A stretch of 64,000 nucleotides of DNA from Pseudopedobacter sp044361595 (GTDB lineage: Bacteria; Bacteroidota; Bacteroidia; Sphingobacteriales; Sphingobacteriaceae), in assembly GCA_044361595.1 (NCBI GenBank), contig JBIKIN010000006.1, forward strand, positions 62,001 to 126,000, in the 5' to 3' direction. Of the stretch, positions 40,923 to 50,281 are shown one piece after another. A model generated the notes under the pieces. That model was not told the origin of the DNA. It did no database searches and saw nothing but the letters and a program-made list of their open reading frames with translations. A program made the position numbers and the translations under genes. Position 1 is the stretch's first letter, and each line of letters begins with the position of its first letter.

Positions 40923-41942
40923 ATGGTAAAACAATATTCCCTTCCCGATTTTTTAGAAAAAGCAAAAAGTACTGTCGTTATTGATGTTCGTACGCCTTTA
41001 GAATTTGTTCAAGGTCACATACCGGGCGCCGTAAACATTCCCATTTTCACTAACGAGGAAAGAGTTATTGTAGGTACAACTTATAAACAAAAAGGACGAC
41101 AACCTGCAATTCTTTTAGGCTTTGAATTAACTGGACCAAAATGGGCAGATTTTATCCGTCAGGCGGAGGAGTTAGCTCCCGATAAAAAAGTTTTGGTTCA
41201 TTGCTGGCGTGGAGGAATGCGTAGTGGAGCTATGGCTTGGGCTTTTGATTTATACGGTTTTGAAGTAGCCACACTTAAGGGTGGCTACAAAGCTTTTAGA
41301 GGAGCAAATATCAGCTCCTTTTCAAATAAATATAATTTTAGAATACTAAGCGGAGGAACAGGATCGGCAAAAACGGAAACATTAGCAGAATTAAAAAATT
41401 TAGGCGAACAAGTAATAGATTTAGAGGATTTGGCACAGCATCAAGGTTCGTCTTTTGGCTCGATGGGAAAATTAATACAACCCAGTCAAGAACAATTTGA
41501 GAATTTGTTTGCTGTAAAACTTCAAGAGATGGACAGCTCAAAAACCATTTGGCTTGAAGACGAAAGTGTAACCATTGGTAAAAGAGTGATACCAAAACCA
41601 ATATGGGAGCAGATGAGAAATACAGAAGTATTAAAATTAGAAATTCCCAAATCTGAAAGGATTACATTTTTAACTTCTCAGTATGGTGCTTTAGATAAAG
41701 ATTTTTTAAAAGCCGCAGTTCTAGGGATTTCAAAAAAACTAGGCCCTTTAGAAACTAAGCTTACATTGCAAGCCATTGATGAAGATAGGATGAAAGATTT
41801 TATTACTCAGGTCTTAGTTTATTACGATAAAACCTATCAAAAAGGTATAAATCATAGAGATCAAGATTTAATAAAAAAGCTGATTTGTAGTCATATAAAT
41901 CCAAAAGAAAACGCAAAAGCTATACTCAATCAAAATAAGTAA
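40923..41942 (+). CDS. mnmH: tRNA 2-selenouridine synthase
   Basis: The 339-aa protein has an N-terminal rhodanese domain (VVIDVRTPLEFVQGHIPGAV; active-site Cys in VLVHCWRGGMRSGAMAW) and a C-terminal P-loop domain with LSGGTGSAKTETL. It replaces sulfur by selenium at the wobble 2-thiouridine of certain tRNAs, using selenophosphate. The P-loop has Ala where Gly normally precedes the lysine. ATG 40923 is preferred to the TTG at 40917. The selD gene starts 3 bp after its stop, a functional pair. Confidence 0.93.
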   Translation: MVKQYSLPDFLEKAKSTVVIDVRTPLEFVQGHIPGAVNIPIFTNEERVIVGTTYKQKGRQPAILLGFELTGPKWADFIRQAEELAPDKKVLVHCWRGGMRSGAMAWAFDLYGFEVATLKGGYKAFRGANISSFSNKYNFRILSGGTGSAKTETLAELKNLGEQVIDLEDLAQHQGSSFGSMGKLIQPSQEQFENLFAVKLQEMDSSKTIWLEDESVTIGKRVIPKPIWEQMRNTEVLKLEIPKSERITFLTSQYGALDKDFLKAAVLGISKKLGPLETKLTLQAIDEDRMKDFITQVLVYYDKTYQKGINHRDQDLIKKLICSHINPKENAKAILNQNK

Positions 41943-41945
41943 AAA

Positions 41946-42989
41946 ATGGAAAACATAAAATTAACACAATACTCTCACGGCGCTGGTTGTGGATGCAAAA
42001 TATCTCCAGCGGTTTTAGATAAAATTTTACATAGCGGGATTAAATACGAAGCCGACAAAAACCTTTTGGTAGGTAATGATACTAGAGATGATGCCGCTGC
42101 TTACGATTTAGGTAATGGAACAGCTTTAATTTCTACTACCGATTTTTTTATGCCCATTGTTGATGATGCCTTTGATTTTGGAAGAATAGCATCGGCAAAT
42201 GCCATTTCTGATGTTTATGCCATGGGTGGAAAACCCGTTCTAGCTATAGCAATTTTGGGCTGGCCAATTGATAAATTAGCGCCAGAAGTAGCACAAAAAG
42301 TTTTAGAAGGTGCTCGTTCCATATGTGCTGAAGCTGGGATAACTTTAGCAGGTGGACATAGTATTGATTGCCCCGAACCTGTTTTTGGTTTAGCCGTAAA
42401 CGGAATTGTAGATATTAAAAATTTAAAGCAAAACAGTACCGCAACAGCAGGATGCAAACTCTATTTAACCAAAAACTTAGGTGTAGGCATTTTAACAACC
42501 GCACAAAAGAAAGGAATATTAAAAGTAGAACACGCAGATATTGCTCCAAAATCAATGTCTAAATTGAATAAAATTGGTGAAGTGATTGGCAAATTAAACT
42601 ATGTAAAAGCCATGACAGATGTTACTGGATTTGGTCTTTTAGGGCATTTGTCTGAAATGTGCGAGGGCAGTAATTTACAAGCTGAGATTGAGTTTGATAA
42701 AGTGCCTAAACTAAAAGTAATTGATGAATATTTAGAACAACAATCTATTCCAGGTGGAACCAATAGAAACTGGGCAAGTTACGGTCATAAAATTGGAGAG
42801 ATTACAGAAAGACAAAAACATATTTTAGCCGACCCTCAAACTAGTGGCGGTTTATTAGTTGCTGTTGAGCCTCAGTTTACTCAAGAATTTGAAACACTTT
42901 TAAAGGAAAATGGAATTTCAGAAGAAAACTGTATTTGCTTTGGTGAGTTAAAAGAGAAAGTTGAAGGGAAATGGATTGAAGTTATGTAA
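41946..42989 (+). CDS. selD: Selenide, water dikinase (selenophosphate synthetase)
   Basis: The 347-aa enzyme makes selenophosphate from selenide and ATP. The N-terminal GAGCGCKIS carries the active-site Cys and the neighbouring Lys; later landmarks are NDTRDDAAAY, the STTDFFMPIVDD stretch, NAISDVYAMGG, and DVTGFGLLGH. The active residue is Cys, not selenocysteine. Paired with mnmH, its visible purpose is tRNA selenouridine formation; no selA or selB is in the window. Confidence 0.95.
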   Translation: MENIKLTQYSHGAGCGCKISPAVLDKILHSGIKYEADKNLLVGNDTRDDAAAYDLGNGTALISTTDFFMPIVDDAFDFGRIASANAISDVYAMGGKPVLAIAILGWPIDKLAPEVAQKVLEGARSICAEAGITLAGGHSIDCPEPVFGLAVNGIVDIKNLKQNSTATAGCKLYLTKNLGVGILTTAQKKGILKVEHADIAPKSMSKLNKIGEVIGKLNYVKAMTDVTGFGLLGHLSEMCEGSNLQAEIEFDKVPKLKVIDEYLEQQSIPGGTNRNWASYGHKIGEITERQKHILADPQTSGGLLVAVEPQFTQEFETLLKENGISEENCICFGELKEKVEGKWIEVM

Positions 42990-43091
42990 TCAATTTAACT
43001 ATTTTTTGTCTTATTAACTTATCATTTGTTGCTATTTGATAAAATTTGAGAGGTAATTATTGTAACTATAGATTAATTTAAAAGGTTTTTT

Positions 43092-43099
43092 TAATTTTG
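43092..43099 (+). promoter_or_regulatory. -7 box of the TPR membrane protein gene
   Basis: TAATTTTG, 62 nt before the ATG at 43162. No -33 TTTG at the right spacing. Confidence 0.45.
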
Positions 43100-43161
43100 A
43101 TATTAATTAAATTCATCCAATTTAAATTATAATTGCAACCAAATAAAATTGATTAAACCCA

Positions 43162-45207
43162 ATGAGTAATACTAATAAAAACGTTTTCATTTTTGCATTT
43201 TTAACTCTTATTACGCTTTGTTTAGCATATAGTAATCATTTTCAAAATGGCTTTCATTTTGATGATTGGCATACCATAGAAGAAAATCTTTTTATTAGAA
43301 AAATAAGCAATATTCCTGCTTTTTTTCACGATCCAAAAATGTTTAGCGTAGACCCCGACCATTGGGGATTGCGCCCATTAGTGACCACCACATTAGCTAT
43401 AGACTATTGGCTTGGCGATAGCTTAAACCCGTTTTACTTTCATTTATCTACTTTTCTATGGTTTATAATTTTGGGTGTGCTAATGTTTTACATGTACAAA
43501 AATTTACTTCAAAAATCTATTTCGAAGGAATTAACACCATATATAGCAATTCTTGCAACTTCGTGGTATTTACTACATACTGCTAATGCAGAAACAATTA
43601 ATTATGTAATATCAAGGTCAGACGTACAATCTACTTTTCTAATCGTAGCCTCGTTTCTGATATACATTGTATATCCGCAAAAGCGAAAATATTACCTATA
43701 CGTTTTACCTGCAATTATTGGTGTTTTTGCAAAAGAAACAGTTCTTGTATTGGTAATATTACTGTTTTTCTACCTTTTACTTTTTGAAGAAAATTTATCT
43801 ATTGCAGACTTATTTACCATAAAAAAATTAAAAACCATTGGTAATACCATTTTAAAACTGCTACCAATCACCATTGTCATTATAGCGGTTCAATTTTATA
43901 CCCTGTCGGCTGTAAAATCAATCCCTGGAATAAGTAATCCTTTTTTAGAATACTTGTTAACCCAAACTTATGTATGGTTAAGATATTTTATTACTTTTTT
44001 TATCCCCTTAAATTTAAGTGCGGATAGTGATTGGACAGTAATTAGCAACTTTAGTGATCCAAGAATAATTATAGGCGTTATATTCTTAATTGCTTACATC
44101 ATCACCATTTTTAAAACATCTAAAAAGAAGGAAACTAAGCCTATTGCATTTGGTTTAATTTGGTTTGGCGCTGCTTTACTTCCAACTTCGTTAGCTCCTT
44201 TTGCAGAGGTAACAAATGATCATAGGATGTTCTTTCCGTTTATTGGATTGTCTTTAAGCGTAGTTACATTCTTTGGTTTAATTTATCAGAAATATCAGAA
44301 TAACATAAAGGATAGTATGCTAAGCAGAATTGGTATTTCTACCCTAATTATGCTGGTATTAGGTTTAAACGCTTATGGGGTTTACCAAAGAAATAAAGTT
44401 TGGAAAACAGAGGCTACCCTTTGGTTAGATGTTACACAAAAAAGTCCTCTAAATGGTAGAGGGTTTATGAACTACGGCCTTACAGAAATGGCTATTGGTA
44501 ATTATCAAAACGCCATAAATTATTTTAATAAAGCCAGCGAATTACTTCCATATTACAGTTCTAATTATGTTAATTTAGGTATAGCAACCAATGGCTTAGG
44601 CAAAACTTCAGAAGCTGAACCTTATTTTAAAAAAGCCATTGAGCTTGCGCCAAATTCTTACCGTCCGTATCAGTTCTATGGACGCTATTTAAAAGATAAT
44701 AACCGATATGATGAAGCCATTGCAACACTTGAAAAAGCTTTATCTATAAATTCTACCTCGGCAGATATTTTTGAAATGTTATTTGAACTTTACAATCAAA
44801 AACAAGATTGGATAAAATTAAACTCCGTTTGTAATCAATATTTAAACATATTACCAAATAACGATTTGGCTAAAAGTTATTTAAAAGCAAGCGAAACTAA
44901 GACACCTTATTACCCAAATCAAACTTTAGCGCAAAAGCCAAATGCCGATTTTTATATCAACCAAAGTTTAGCAAATTATAATCAAGGAGATTACCAAGCC
45001 TGTATTGATAATTGTTTCAAAGCTCTTGAACTAGAACCAAACAGAATTGAAGCATTAATTAATATTGGAGCAGCCAATAATGCCTTAAAAAAATGGGAAG
45101 TTGCCATAAAATATCTAAAAATGGCCGAGAAAATAGACCCTAAAAATAAATTGGTTATTGGGAATTTAAATTGGGCTAAAGACGAGTTAGCGAAGCAAAA
45201 AAAGTAA
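43162..45207 (+). CDS. Membrane protein with TMTC-like GT-C domain and C-terminal TPR repeats
   Basis: The first 400 or so residues contain about ten membrane helices and, after the first, the FHFDDWHTIEEN loop with the DD pair typical of GT-C glycosyltransferases. From about residue 415 TPR repeats follow (for example NYVNLGIATNGLGKTSEAEP and EALINIGAANNALKKWEVAI). This is the layout of the TMTC protein O-mannosyltransferase family. It may glycosylate exported proteins from a lipid-linked sugar, an inference from architecture only. It is 681 aa and stands alone. Confidence 0.8.
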   Translation: MSNTNKNVFIFAFLTLITLCLAYSNHFQNGFHFDDWHTIEENLFIRKISNIPAFFHDPKMFSVDPDHWGLRPLVTTTLAIDYWLGDSLNPFYFHLSTFLWFIILGVLMFYMYKNLLQKSISKELTPYIAILATSWYLLHTANAETINYVISRSDVQSTFLIVASFLIYIVYPQKRKYYLYVLPAIIGVFAKETVLVLVILLFFYLLLFEENLSIADLFTIKKLKTIGNTILKLLPITIVIIAVQFYTLSAVKSIPGISNPFLEYLLTQTYVWLRYFITFFIPLNLSADSDWTVISNFSDPRIIIGVIFLIAYIITIFKTSKKKETKPIAFGLIWFGAALLPTSLAPFAEVTNDHRMFFPFIGLSLSVVTFFGLIYQKYQNNIKDSMLSRIGISTLIMLVLGLNAYGVYQRNKVWKTEATLWLDVTQKSPLNGRGFMNYGLTEMAIGNYQNAINYFNKASELLPYYSSNYVNLGIATNGLGKTSEAEPYFKKAIELAPNSYRPYQFYGRYLKDNNRYDEAIATLEKALSINSTSADIFEMLFELYNQKQDWIKLNSVCNQYLNILPNNDLAKSYLKASETKTPYYPNQTLAQKPNADFYINQSLANYNQGDYQACIDNCFKALELEPNRIEALINIGAANNALKKWEVAIKYLKMAEKIDPKNKLVIGNLNWAKDELAKQKK

Positions 45208-45228
45208 CTGTTTTTATTAACGGTTATA

Positions 45229-45936
45229 TTATAAGTCTATTTCTAAAATATAACCTCCTGCAGTCATCGGAAATATATTTTCTAAAACATTTATAATACT
45301 TTCTGAAGCTTGTACTATTGCTTTTTGTGGTTGCTTAGCTGCCATTATCATTTCGGTATATTTTACATGATAAGGAAAAATAGTCCACTGTTTAAACCCA
45401 GCAACACGGCATAAGGTTGAAAGTGATTTGTAGGAATAAACCTGTAAATGATCTTTATGACAAGATTCTCTATTAAATAAAGAAAGTATCATATTAGAAA
45501 GTGAGGTAGTATTTGGTGTAGAGCATATTAACTTTTTGCCAGGATATAGCTTTTTCATATCAGTTAAAAACCTTAATGAATCTGGCAAATGTTCTATCAA
45601 CTCCCCTGCTATAATAATGTCAAAATTATACTTTTCTAGCTCAGGGATTTTATCCAAATCATAAACACTACCAAAAAGTATTTCGGCATTTTCTCCAAAT
45701 TTTATTCCATTTGGTGGTAAAAGTGTAGAGTTATCAACCCCAATATGAGTTTTAGAAACTTTAGAAATTTCTTCGAACAAATAATTTCCCGAGTTCTCTT
45801 TAACCGTTGCAGTTTCATCAAAACAACCCAAATCTAAAACAACTTTACCTAGGCATTTACTAACTATATAATCTAAGCGGTTTACTGTTTTATTAACAGT
45901 TATTCTCTCGGTAGGCGTGTAATTTAGTGTTTGCAT
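45229..45936 (-). CDS. Class I SAM-dependent methyltransferase
   Basis: The 235-aa protein has a divergent motif I (VVLDLGCFDETATVKEN), a central FDIIIAGELIEHLPDS and a GKKLICSTPN strand, which together define a methyltransferase of the Methyltransf_11/23 type. Its companion GT2 gene lies 79 bp upstream on the same strand, suggesting modification of a surface glycan, though the substrate is unknown. It is convergent with the TMTC-like gene, with 21 bp between stops. Confidence 0.82.
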   Translation of the reverse strand: MQTLNYTPTERITVNKTVNRLDYIVSKCLGKVVLDLGCFDETATVKENSGNYLFEEISKVSKTHIGVDNSTLLPPNGIKFGENAEILFGSVYDLDKIPELEKYNFDIIIAGELIEHLPDSLRFLTDMKKLYPGKKLICSTPNTTSLSNMILSLFNRESCHKDHLQVYSYKSLSTLCRVAGFKQWTIFPYHVKYTEMIMAAKQPQKAIVQASESIINVLENIFPMTAGGYILEIDL

Positions 45937-46015
45937 GTTAAATACTTAGCTCTTATAGCGCAAGGTGATTAATTTTATTGAAACTTTAAATTAAATTTAT
46001 GAAGAAATATGAAAC

Positions 46016-46804
46016 TTAAACCTGATTTCCTTTTTGCCCAAAAGCATAAAATTTAGAAATAATGAACCCAAAAAAGCCGCCCCAAATTTGGGTTAAAATT
46101 TTAAACTCTTCTTTTGTGCGCTTACCATTATTTAACTGAACAGTGGTTTCAGACTCTTGATGAATTCTATGCTTAACCAAATCTTTATTGATATATAAAA
46201 ACATACCATCCTGATTGGCAATTTGCAACCACCCAAGCCAATCTAAAGCCACAACATAATCATTGTTAAATTTAAAATCTGTCAGCATCTTTAAATTATA
46301 AGTAACAGAAGGGCAACAAATAGGACTGCCAAAACTCAAAATCAGTTTTTTGATAAATTTAGTTTTATAAGCTGGTTTAAACTTAAAAGGCAACAACAAT
46401 AGGTGTTTAATTAATTTGTTTAACGATTGCTTTTTAATTGTTCCATTAACAATATCGCTGTAATCAGAAAACGCAATTGAAGTATTGGGATACTTTTCTA
46501 ACTTGTTTAGAAATTCTTGAGTATAATTTTCTTCGTAAACATCGTCTTGGTGTGCTATAGTTACAAAGGATGTTTGAGCTTGCGCTAAAGCAAAATTCCA
46601 ATCATTTGCAATTGAAGTATCATTTTTCCGATTGACTACATAAGCTAATCTATACTTTGACGCTATATTTTCTATAAACAAACAAGGTGTAGAGGTGGTA
46701 ATTAAAATTTCACTTTTTATCGTTTGTTTGAGTAAATTTTGAATACAAGCCTCTAAGTACGGCGACTCTTTGTAGGCTGGTATAACAAAAGTGTGCTTAA
46801 GCAT
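46016..46804 (-). CDS. Glycosyltransferase family 2
   Basis: The 262-aa protein has a GT-A start (KHTFVIPAYKESPYLEACIQ), a DXD-like segment in VTIAHQDDVYEENY and a later VALDWLGWLQIA. It should transfer a sugar from a nucleotide donor in surface polysaccharide or protein glycan synthesis. On the minus strand a TAAATTTG -7 box (46816-46809) ends 4 nt before its ATG, another candidate leaderless gene. The methyltransferase gene follows in the same direction. Confidence 0.85.
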   Translation of the reverse strand: MLKHTFVIPAYKESPYLEACIQNLLKQTIKSEILITTSTPCLFIENIASKYRLAYVVNRKNDTSIANDWNFALAQAQTSFVTIAHQDDVYEENYTQEFLNKLEKYPNTSIAFSDYSDIVNGTIKKQSLNKLIKHLLLLPFKFKPAYKTKFIKKLILSFGSPICCPSVTYNLKMLTDFKFNNDYVVALDWLGWLQIANQDGMFLYINKDLVKHRIHQESETTVQLNNGKRTKEEFKILTQIWGGFFGFIISKFYAFGQKGNQV

Positions 46805-46864
46805 GCTTCAAATTTAGTAAAGCAAAATAAAGAAATAGATTTTATTTTTTCTGATACATTAAAC

Positions 46865-46965
46865 TGTTTAACGCAATAGGGATGCGAGTGCTTGGTGCAT
46901 TTATTTGTTTTCTTTAAAACAAAAACAAATAAATTACGGAACCACAAAGCAGCCCGACCTGTGTT
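46865..46965 (+). repeat. Degenerate dispersed intergenic element (copy 6, divergent)
   Basis: GTTTAACGCAATAGGGATGC, then GCATTTATTTG facing CAAATAAAT as inverted arms, then ACCACAAAGCAGCCCGACC. The CGCAATAGGGAT and AGCCCG words agree with copy 2 (7141). It lies in the 359-bp gap between the GT2 gene and gcvP; the rest of the gap holds the gcvP promoter and otherwise plain AT-rich sequence. Confidence 0.5.
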
Positions 46966-47086
46966 TTAGCCTTGTGTTTTGGCAAAAGGAATTGCCCTAA
47001 TTTAGTTATTGATAAAATATTTTTTTAACACTAAAAACTTTACAATAATCATGGTGTTTAATGAGCAAAGAAATTAATTAATTTCC

Positions 47087-47094
47087 TAATTTTG
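47087..47094 (+). promoter_or_regulatory. -7 box of gcvP
   Basis: TAATTTTG matches TAnnTTTG; the leader would be about 66 nt long before the ATG at 47164. I see no glycine riboswitch in it. Confidence 0.5.
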
Positions 47095-47163
47095 CAGCTT
47101 AAAATAAGCTTGAACTTTAACAAGTTTTATCCCGATTAAATTTTTTAAAAATATCCTTTTCTA

Positions 47164-50049
47164 ATGAAGTTAAATGTAGATTTTAAAGAGCAGTTTGAGC
47201 ACCGACACATTGCCCCAAATGAGCAAGATACACAGGCTATGCTTAAAAAAGTTGGTGTGAATTCTATTGATGAATTAATAGACCAAACTGTACCGGCTAA
47301 TATTAGGTTAAAAGCACCTATGGATTTGCCAGCTGCCAAAAGTGAGTTTGAATATTTAAATGATTTACGCATAACGGCTTCAAAAAACAGGGTTTTTAAA
47401 TCATACATAGGTCAAGGTTACTACGGTGTAATTGTACCTGGCGTAATACAAAGGAATATTTTAGAAAATCCGGGATGGTATACACAATATACTCCCTACC
47501 AAGCAGAAATTGCACAAGGTAGATTGCAAGCTTTGTTAAACTTCCAAACAATGGTTTTGGATTTAACCGGAATGCAAATTGCAAATGCTTCTTTATTAGA
47601 CGAAGGAACTGCGGCTGCCGAGGCTATGTTTATGCAATACAGTTTACGCAAAAAAACAGACGCGAAATCTTACTTTGTTTCAGAAGAGGTTTTCCCTCAA
47701 ACCATAGATATTTTAAAAACAAGAGCGCAACCTTACGGTATAAATTTAATTATTGGTAACCACCAAAATATAGAGTTAACTGATGATATGTTTGGTGCTT
47801 TGGTACAATACCCAGCTGGTAAAGGTGAGGTTTATAATTACAAGGCTTTCGCCGATGCTGCACACGCTAAAGACATCAAGTTAACTGTTGCGGCTGATAT
47901 CATGAGCTTAGCATTATTAACGCCTCCGGGCGAGTGGGGAGCTGATATTGTGGTAGGTACTACGCAAAGATTTGGTATTCCGATGGGCTTTGGTGGTCCG
48001 CATGCTGCTTTTTTTGCAACAAAAGAGGAGTACAAACGCAGTATGCCGGGCAGAATTATTGGTGTTACCATAGATTCACATGATAATTATGCATTACGTA
48101 TGGCGTTACAAACTAGAGAGCAGCACATTCGTAGAGATAAAGCTACTTCTAACATTTGTACAGCACAGGCTCTATTAGCTATTATGGCTGGAATGTATGC
48201 TACTTACCACGGGCCAAAAGGAATTAAAGCGATTGCTGATAGAATACATGGGTTTGCCATTTTGCTAAGTAAGGCTTTAGCCGAGTTTGGTTACGAACAA
48301 TTAAATACAGCTTACTTTGATACGGTTAAGTTTAACGTAGGCGATTTGGTAAATCCAATTCATTCTGAAGCTTTAAACAACGAGTTAAATTTAAATTACG
48401 ATGGTGAGACCATTACTATTTCAATAGATGAAACAACTCGTTTACATGATATTGAAGTCTTACTTAAAGTTTTTGGAAAAGTTAAAGGTAAAAATGTTAA
48501 CGATGTTAATTTAGATACGCTAAAAGCGGATTTAAATAGTGTGATTCCTGCTGAGTTAGTTCGCCAGACAGCATTTTTAACTCATCCTGTATTTAACAAG
48601 CATCACTCAGAACATGAAATGTTGCGTTACATCAAATCTTTAGAGGCAAAAGATTTATCGCTTTGCCACTCTATGATTGCTTTAGGGTCTTGTACCATGA
48701 AGTTGAATGCAACAACCGAGATGATTCCGGTTACTTGGCCAGAGTTTGGAAACTTGCATCCATTTGCGCCAATAGATCAAACCGGCGGTTATATGCAAAT
48801 AATGGCTGAGTTGAACAAATGGTTAAGCGAAATTACAGGTTTTGCAGCCATGAGTTTACAACCAAATGCAGGCGCACAAGGCGAGTACGCAGGTTTAATG
48901 GTGATTAGAGCGTATCATCAAGATAGAGGCGATTTCCACAGAAACATCGCTTTAATTCCATCATCGGCACATGGTACAAATCCAGCTTCTGCATCTATGG
49001 CAGGTATGAAAATTATAGTAACCAAATGCGATGATAAAGGAAATATTGATGTTGCCGATTTAAAAGCAAAAGCAGAGGAACACTCGGCTAATTTAAGTTG
49101 CTTAATGGTAACTTATCCATCAACGCATGGTGTTTTTGAAGAGTCAATCATAGAAATTTGCGATATTATCCACCAGCATGGTGGCCAAGTTTATATGGAT
49201 GGAGCAAACATGAACGCACAAGTAGGTTTAACCTCACCGGCTAATATTGGAGCCGATGTATGCCACTTAAACTTGCACAAAACATTCTGTATTCCGCATG
49301 GTGGTGGAGGCCCTGGAATGGGTCCAATTGGCGTAGCTGCGCATTTAGTTCCGTTTTTACCAGGTCATTCAGTGATAGATATGGGTGGCGAAAAATCTAT
49401 TTCGGCAGTATCGGCGGCTCCTTGGGGTTCAGCATCAATATTGTTAATTTCTCATGCCTACATAGCTATGATGGGCGAAAAAGGATTAACAAATGCAACT
49501 AAAATCGCTATTTTAAATGCTAACTATATTAAAGAAAGATTAGAAGGCCATTACCCAGTTTTATATGCTGGCGCTAACGGACGTTGTGCTCACGAAATGA
49601 TTTTAGATTGCCGTAGTTTCAAAAATTTTGGAATTGAGGTAACAGATATCGCCAAGCGATTGATGGATTATGGCTTCCACGCTCCTACGGTTTCTTTCCC
49701 TGTTGCAGGAACTGTAATGGTAGAGCCTACAGAATCTGAACCTAAGCATGAATTAGATCGTTTTTGCGATGCTTTAATTGCGATTAGAAACGAGATTTCT
49801 GATGTAGAATCAGGTTTATTAGATAAAGTAAATAACCCACTTAAAAATGCTCCGCACACAGCAGCGGTAATTACTGGTAACGAGTGGGATAAACCTTATA
49901 CTCGCCAAAAAGCTGGATTCCCTTTACCTTATGTTGCGGCTAATAAGTTTTGGCCATCTGTTGGTAGAGTGAATGATACTTTTGGAGATAGAACTCTAAT
50001 TTGTACTTGCCCACCAATTGAGGAGTATGAAATGGATGTATTGGTTTAA
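47164..50049 (+). CDS. gcvP: Glycine dehydrogenase (decarboxylating), P protein
   Basis: The 961-aa PLP enzyme decarboxylates glycine and passes the aminomethyl group to the lipoyl H protein of the glycine cleavage system. It is the full-length single-chain form: the N-terminal half has YYGVIVPGVIQRNILENPGW and ADIMSLALLTPPGEWGADI, and the C-terminal half has the PLP lysine in LNLHKTFCIPHGGGGPG. It is monocistronic with its own -7 box and terminator; gcvT and gcvH lie elsewhere. The E3 partner could be the Lpd in this window. Confidence 0.97.
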   Translation: MKLNVDFKEQFEHRHIAPNEQDTQAMLKKVGVNSIDELIDQTVPANIRLKAPMDLPAAKSEFEYLNDLRITASKNRVFKSYIGQGYYGVIVPGVIQRNILENPGWYTQYTPYQAEIAQGRLQALLNFQTMVLDLTGMQIANASLLDEGTAAAEAMFMQYSLRKKTDAKSYFVSEEVFPQTIDILKTRAQPYGINLIIGNHQNIELTDDMFGALVQYPAGKGEVYNYKAFADAAHAKDIKLTVAADIMSLALLTPPGEWGADIVVGTTQRFGIPMGFGGPHAAFFATKEEYKRSMPGRIIGVTIDSHDNYALRMALQTREQHIRRDKATSNICTAQALLAIMAGMYATYHGPKGIKAIADRIHGFAILLSKALAEFGYEQLNTAYFDTVKFNVGDLVNPIHSEALNNELNLNYDGETITISIDETTRLHDIEVLLKVFGKVKGKNVNDVNLDTLKADLNSVIPAELVRQTAFLTHPVFNKHHSEHEMLRYIKSLEAKDLSLCHSMIALGSCTMKLNATTEMIPVTWPEFGNLHPFAPIDQTGGYMQIMAELNKWLSEITGFAAMSLQPNAGAQGEYAGLMVIRAYHQDRGDFHRNIALIPSSAHGTNPASASMAGMKIIVTKCDDKGNIDVADLKAKAEEHSANLSCLMVTYPSTHGVFEESIIEICDIIHQHGGQVYMDGANMNAQVGLTSPANIGADVCHLNLHKTFCIPHGGGGPGMGPIGVAAHLVPFLPGHSVIDMGGEKSISAVSAAPWGSASILLISHAYIAMMGEKGLTNATKIAILNANYIKERLEGHYPVLYAGANGRCAHEMILDCRSFKNFGIEVTDIAKRLMDYGFHAPTVSFPVAGTVMVEPTESEPKHELDRFCDALIAIRNEISDVESGLLDKVNNPLKNAPHTAAVITGNEWDKPYTRQKAGFPLPYVAANKFWPSVGRVNDTFGDRTLICTCPPIEEYEMDVLV

Positions 50050-50067
50050 ATATTAAAAATAAATTTC

Positions 50068-50105
50068 AAAAGTCCTGTTTTTAATTTAAGCAGGACTTTT
50101 TTTTT
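50068..50105 (+). terminator. Rho-independent terminator of gcvP
   Basis: AAAAGTCCTG (50068-50077) pairs with CAGGACTTTT (50091-50100) and is followed by further T, 19 bp after the gcvP stop. Confidence 0.9.
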
Positions 50106-50115
50106 GCTTTCCCTC

Positions 50116-50215
50116 TTATAATCGGTGCAAGCTTTACGCTAAATTTTTTTGTCGTTTATATGCTGATAAGAGGCAAAATAGAATATCTCTTCAATCCCTA
50201 AAGCCCCTATAAAAT
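50116..50215 (-). repeat. Degenerate dispersed intergenic element (copy 7)
   Basis: On the minus strand: AGGGATTGAAGAGATATTC, TATTTTGCC, ACGACAAAAAAATTTAGCG, TAAAGCTTGCACCGA. This agrees well with copies at 7141, 23925 and 32940. It lies between the gcvP terminator and the convergent pruA gene. Confidence 0.62.
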
Positions 50216-50281
50216 GGCAAATATTACGCAACAAAAAAGGGAGGCGTTAATGCTTCCCTTTAAATAAAATATCTAAAAATG

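Noticed and set aside
47095..47163. Glycine riboswitch before gcvP
   Set aside because: The leader is only about 66 nt, lacks the conserved GC-rich core and has only a weak CTTG/CAAG stem.
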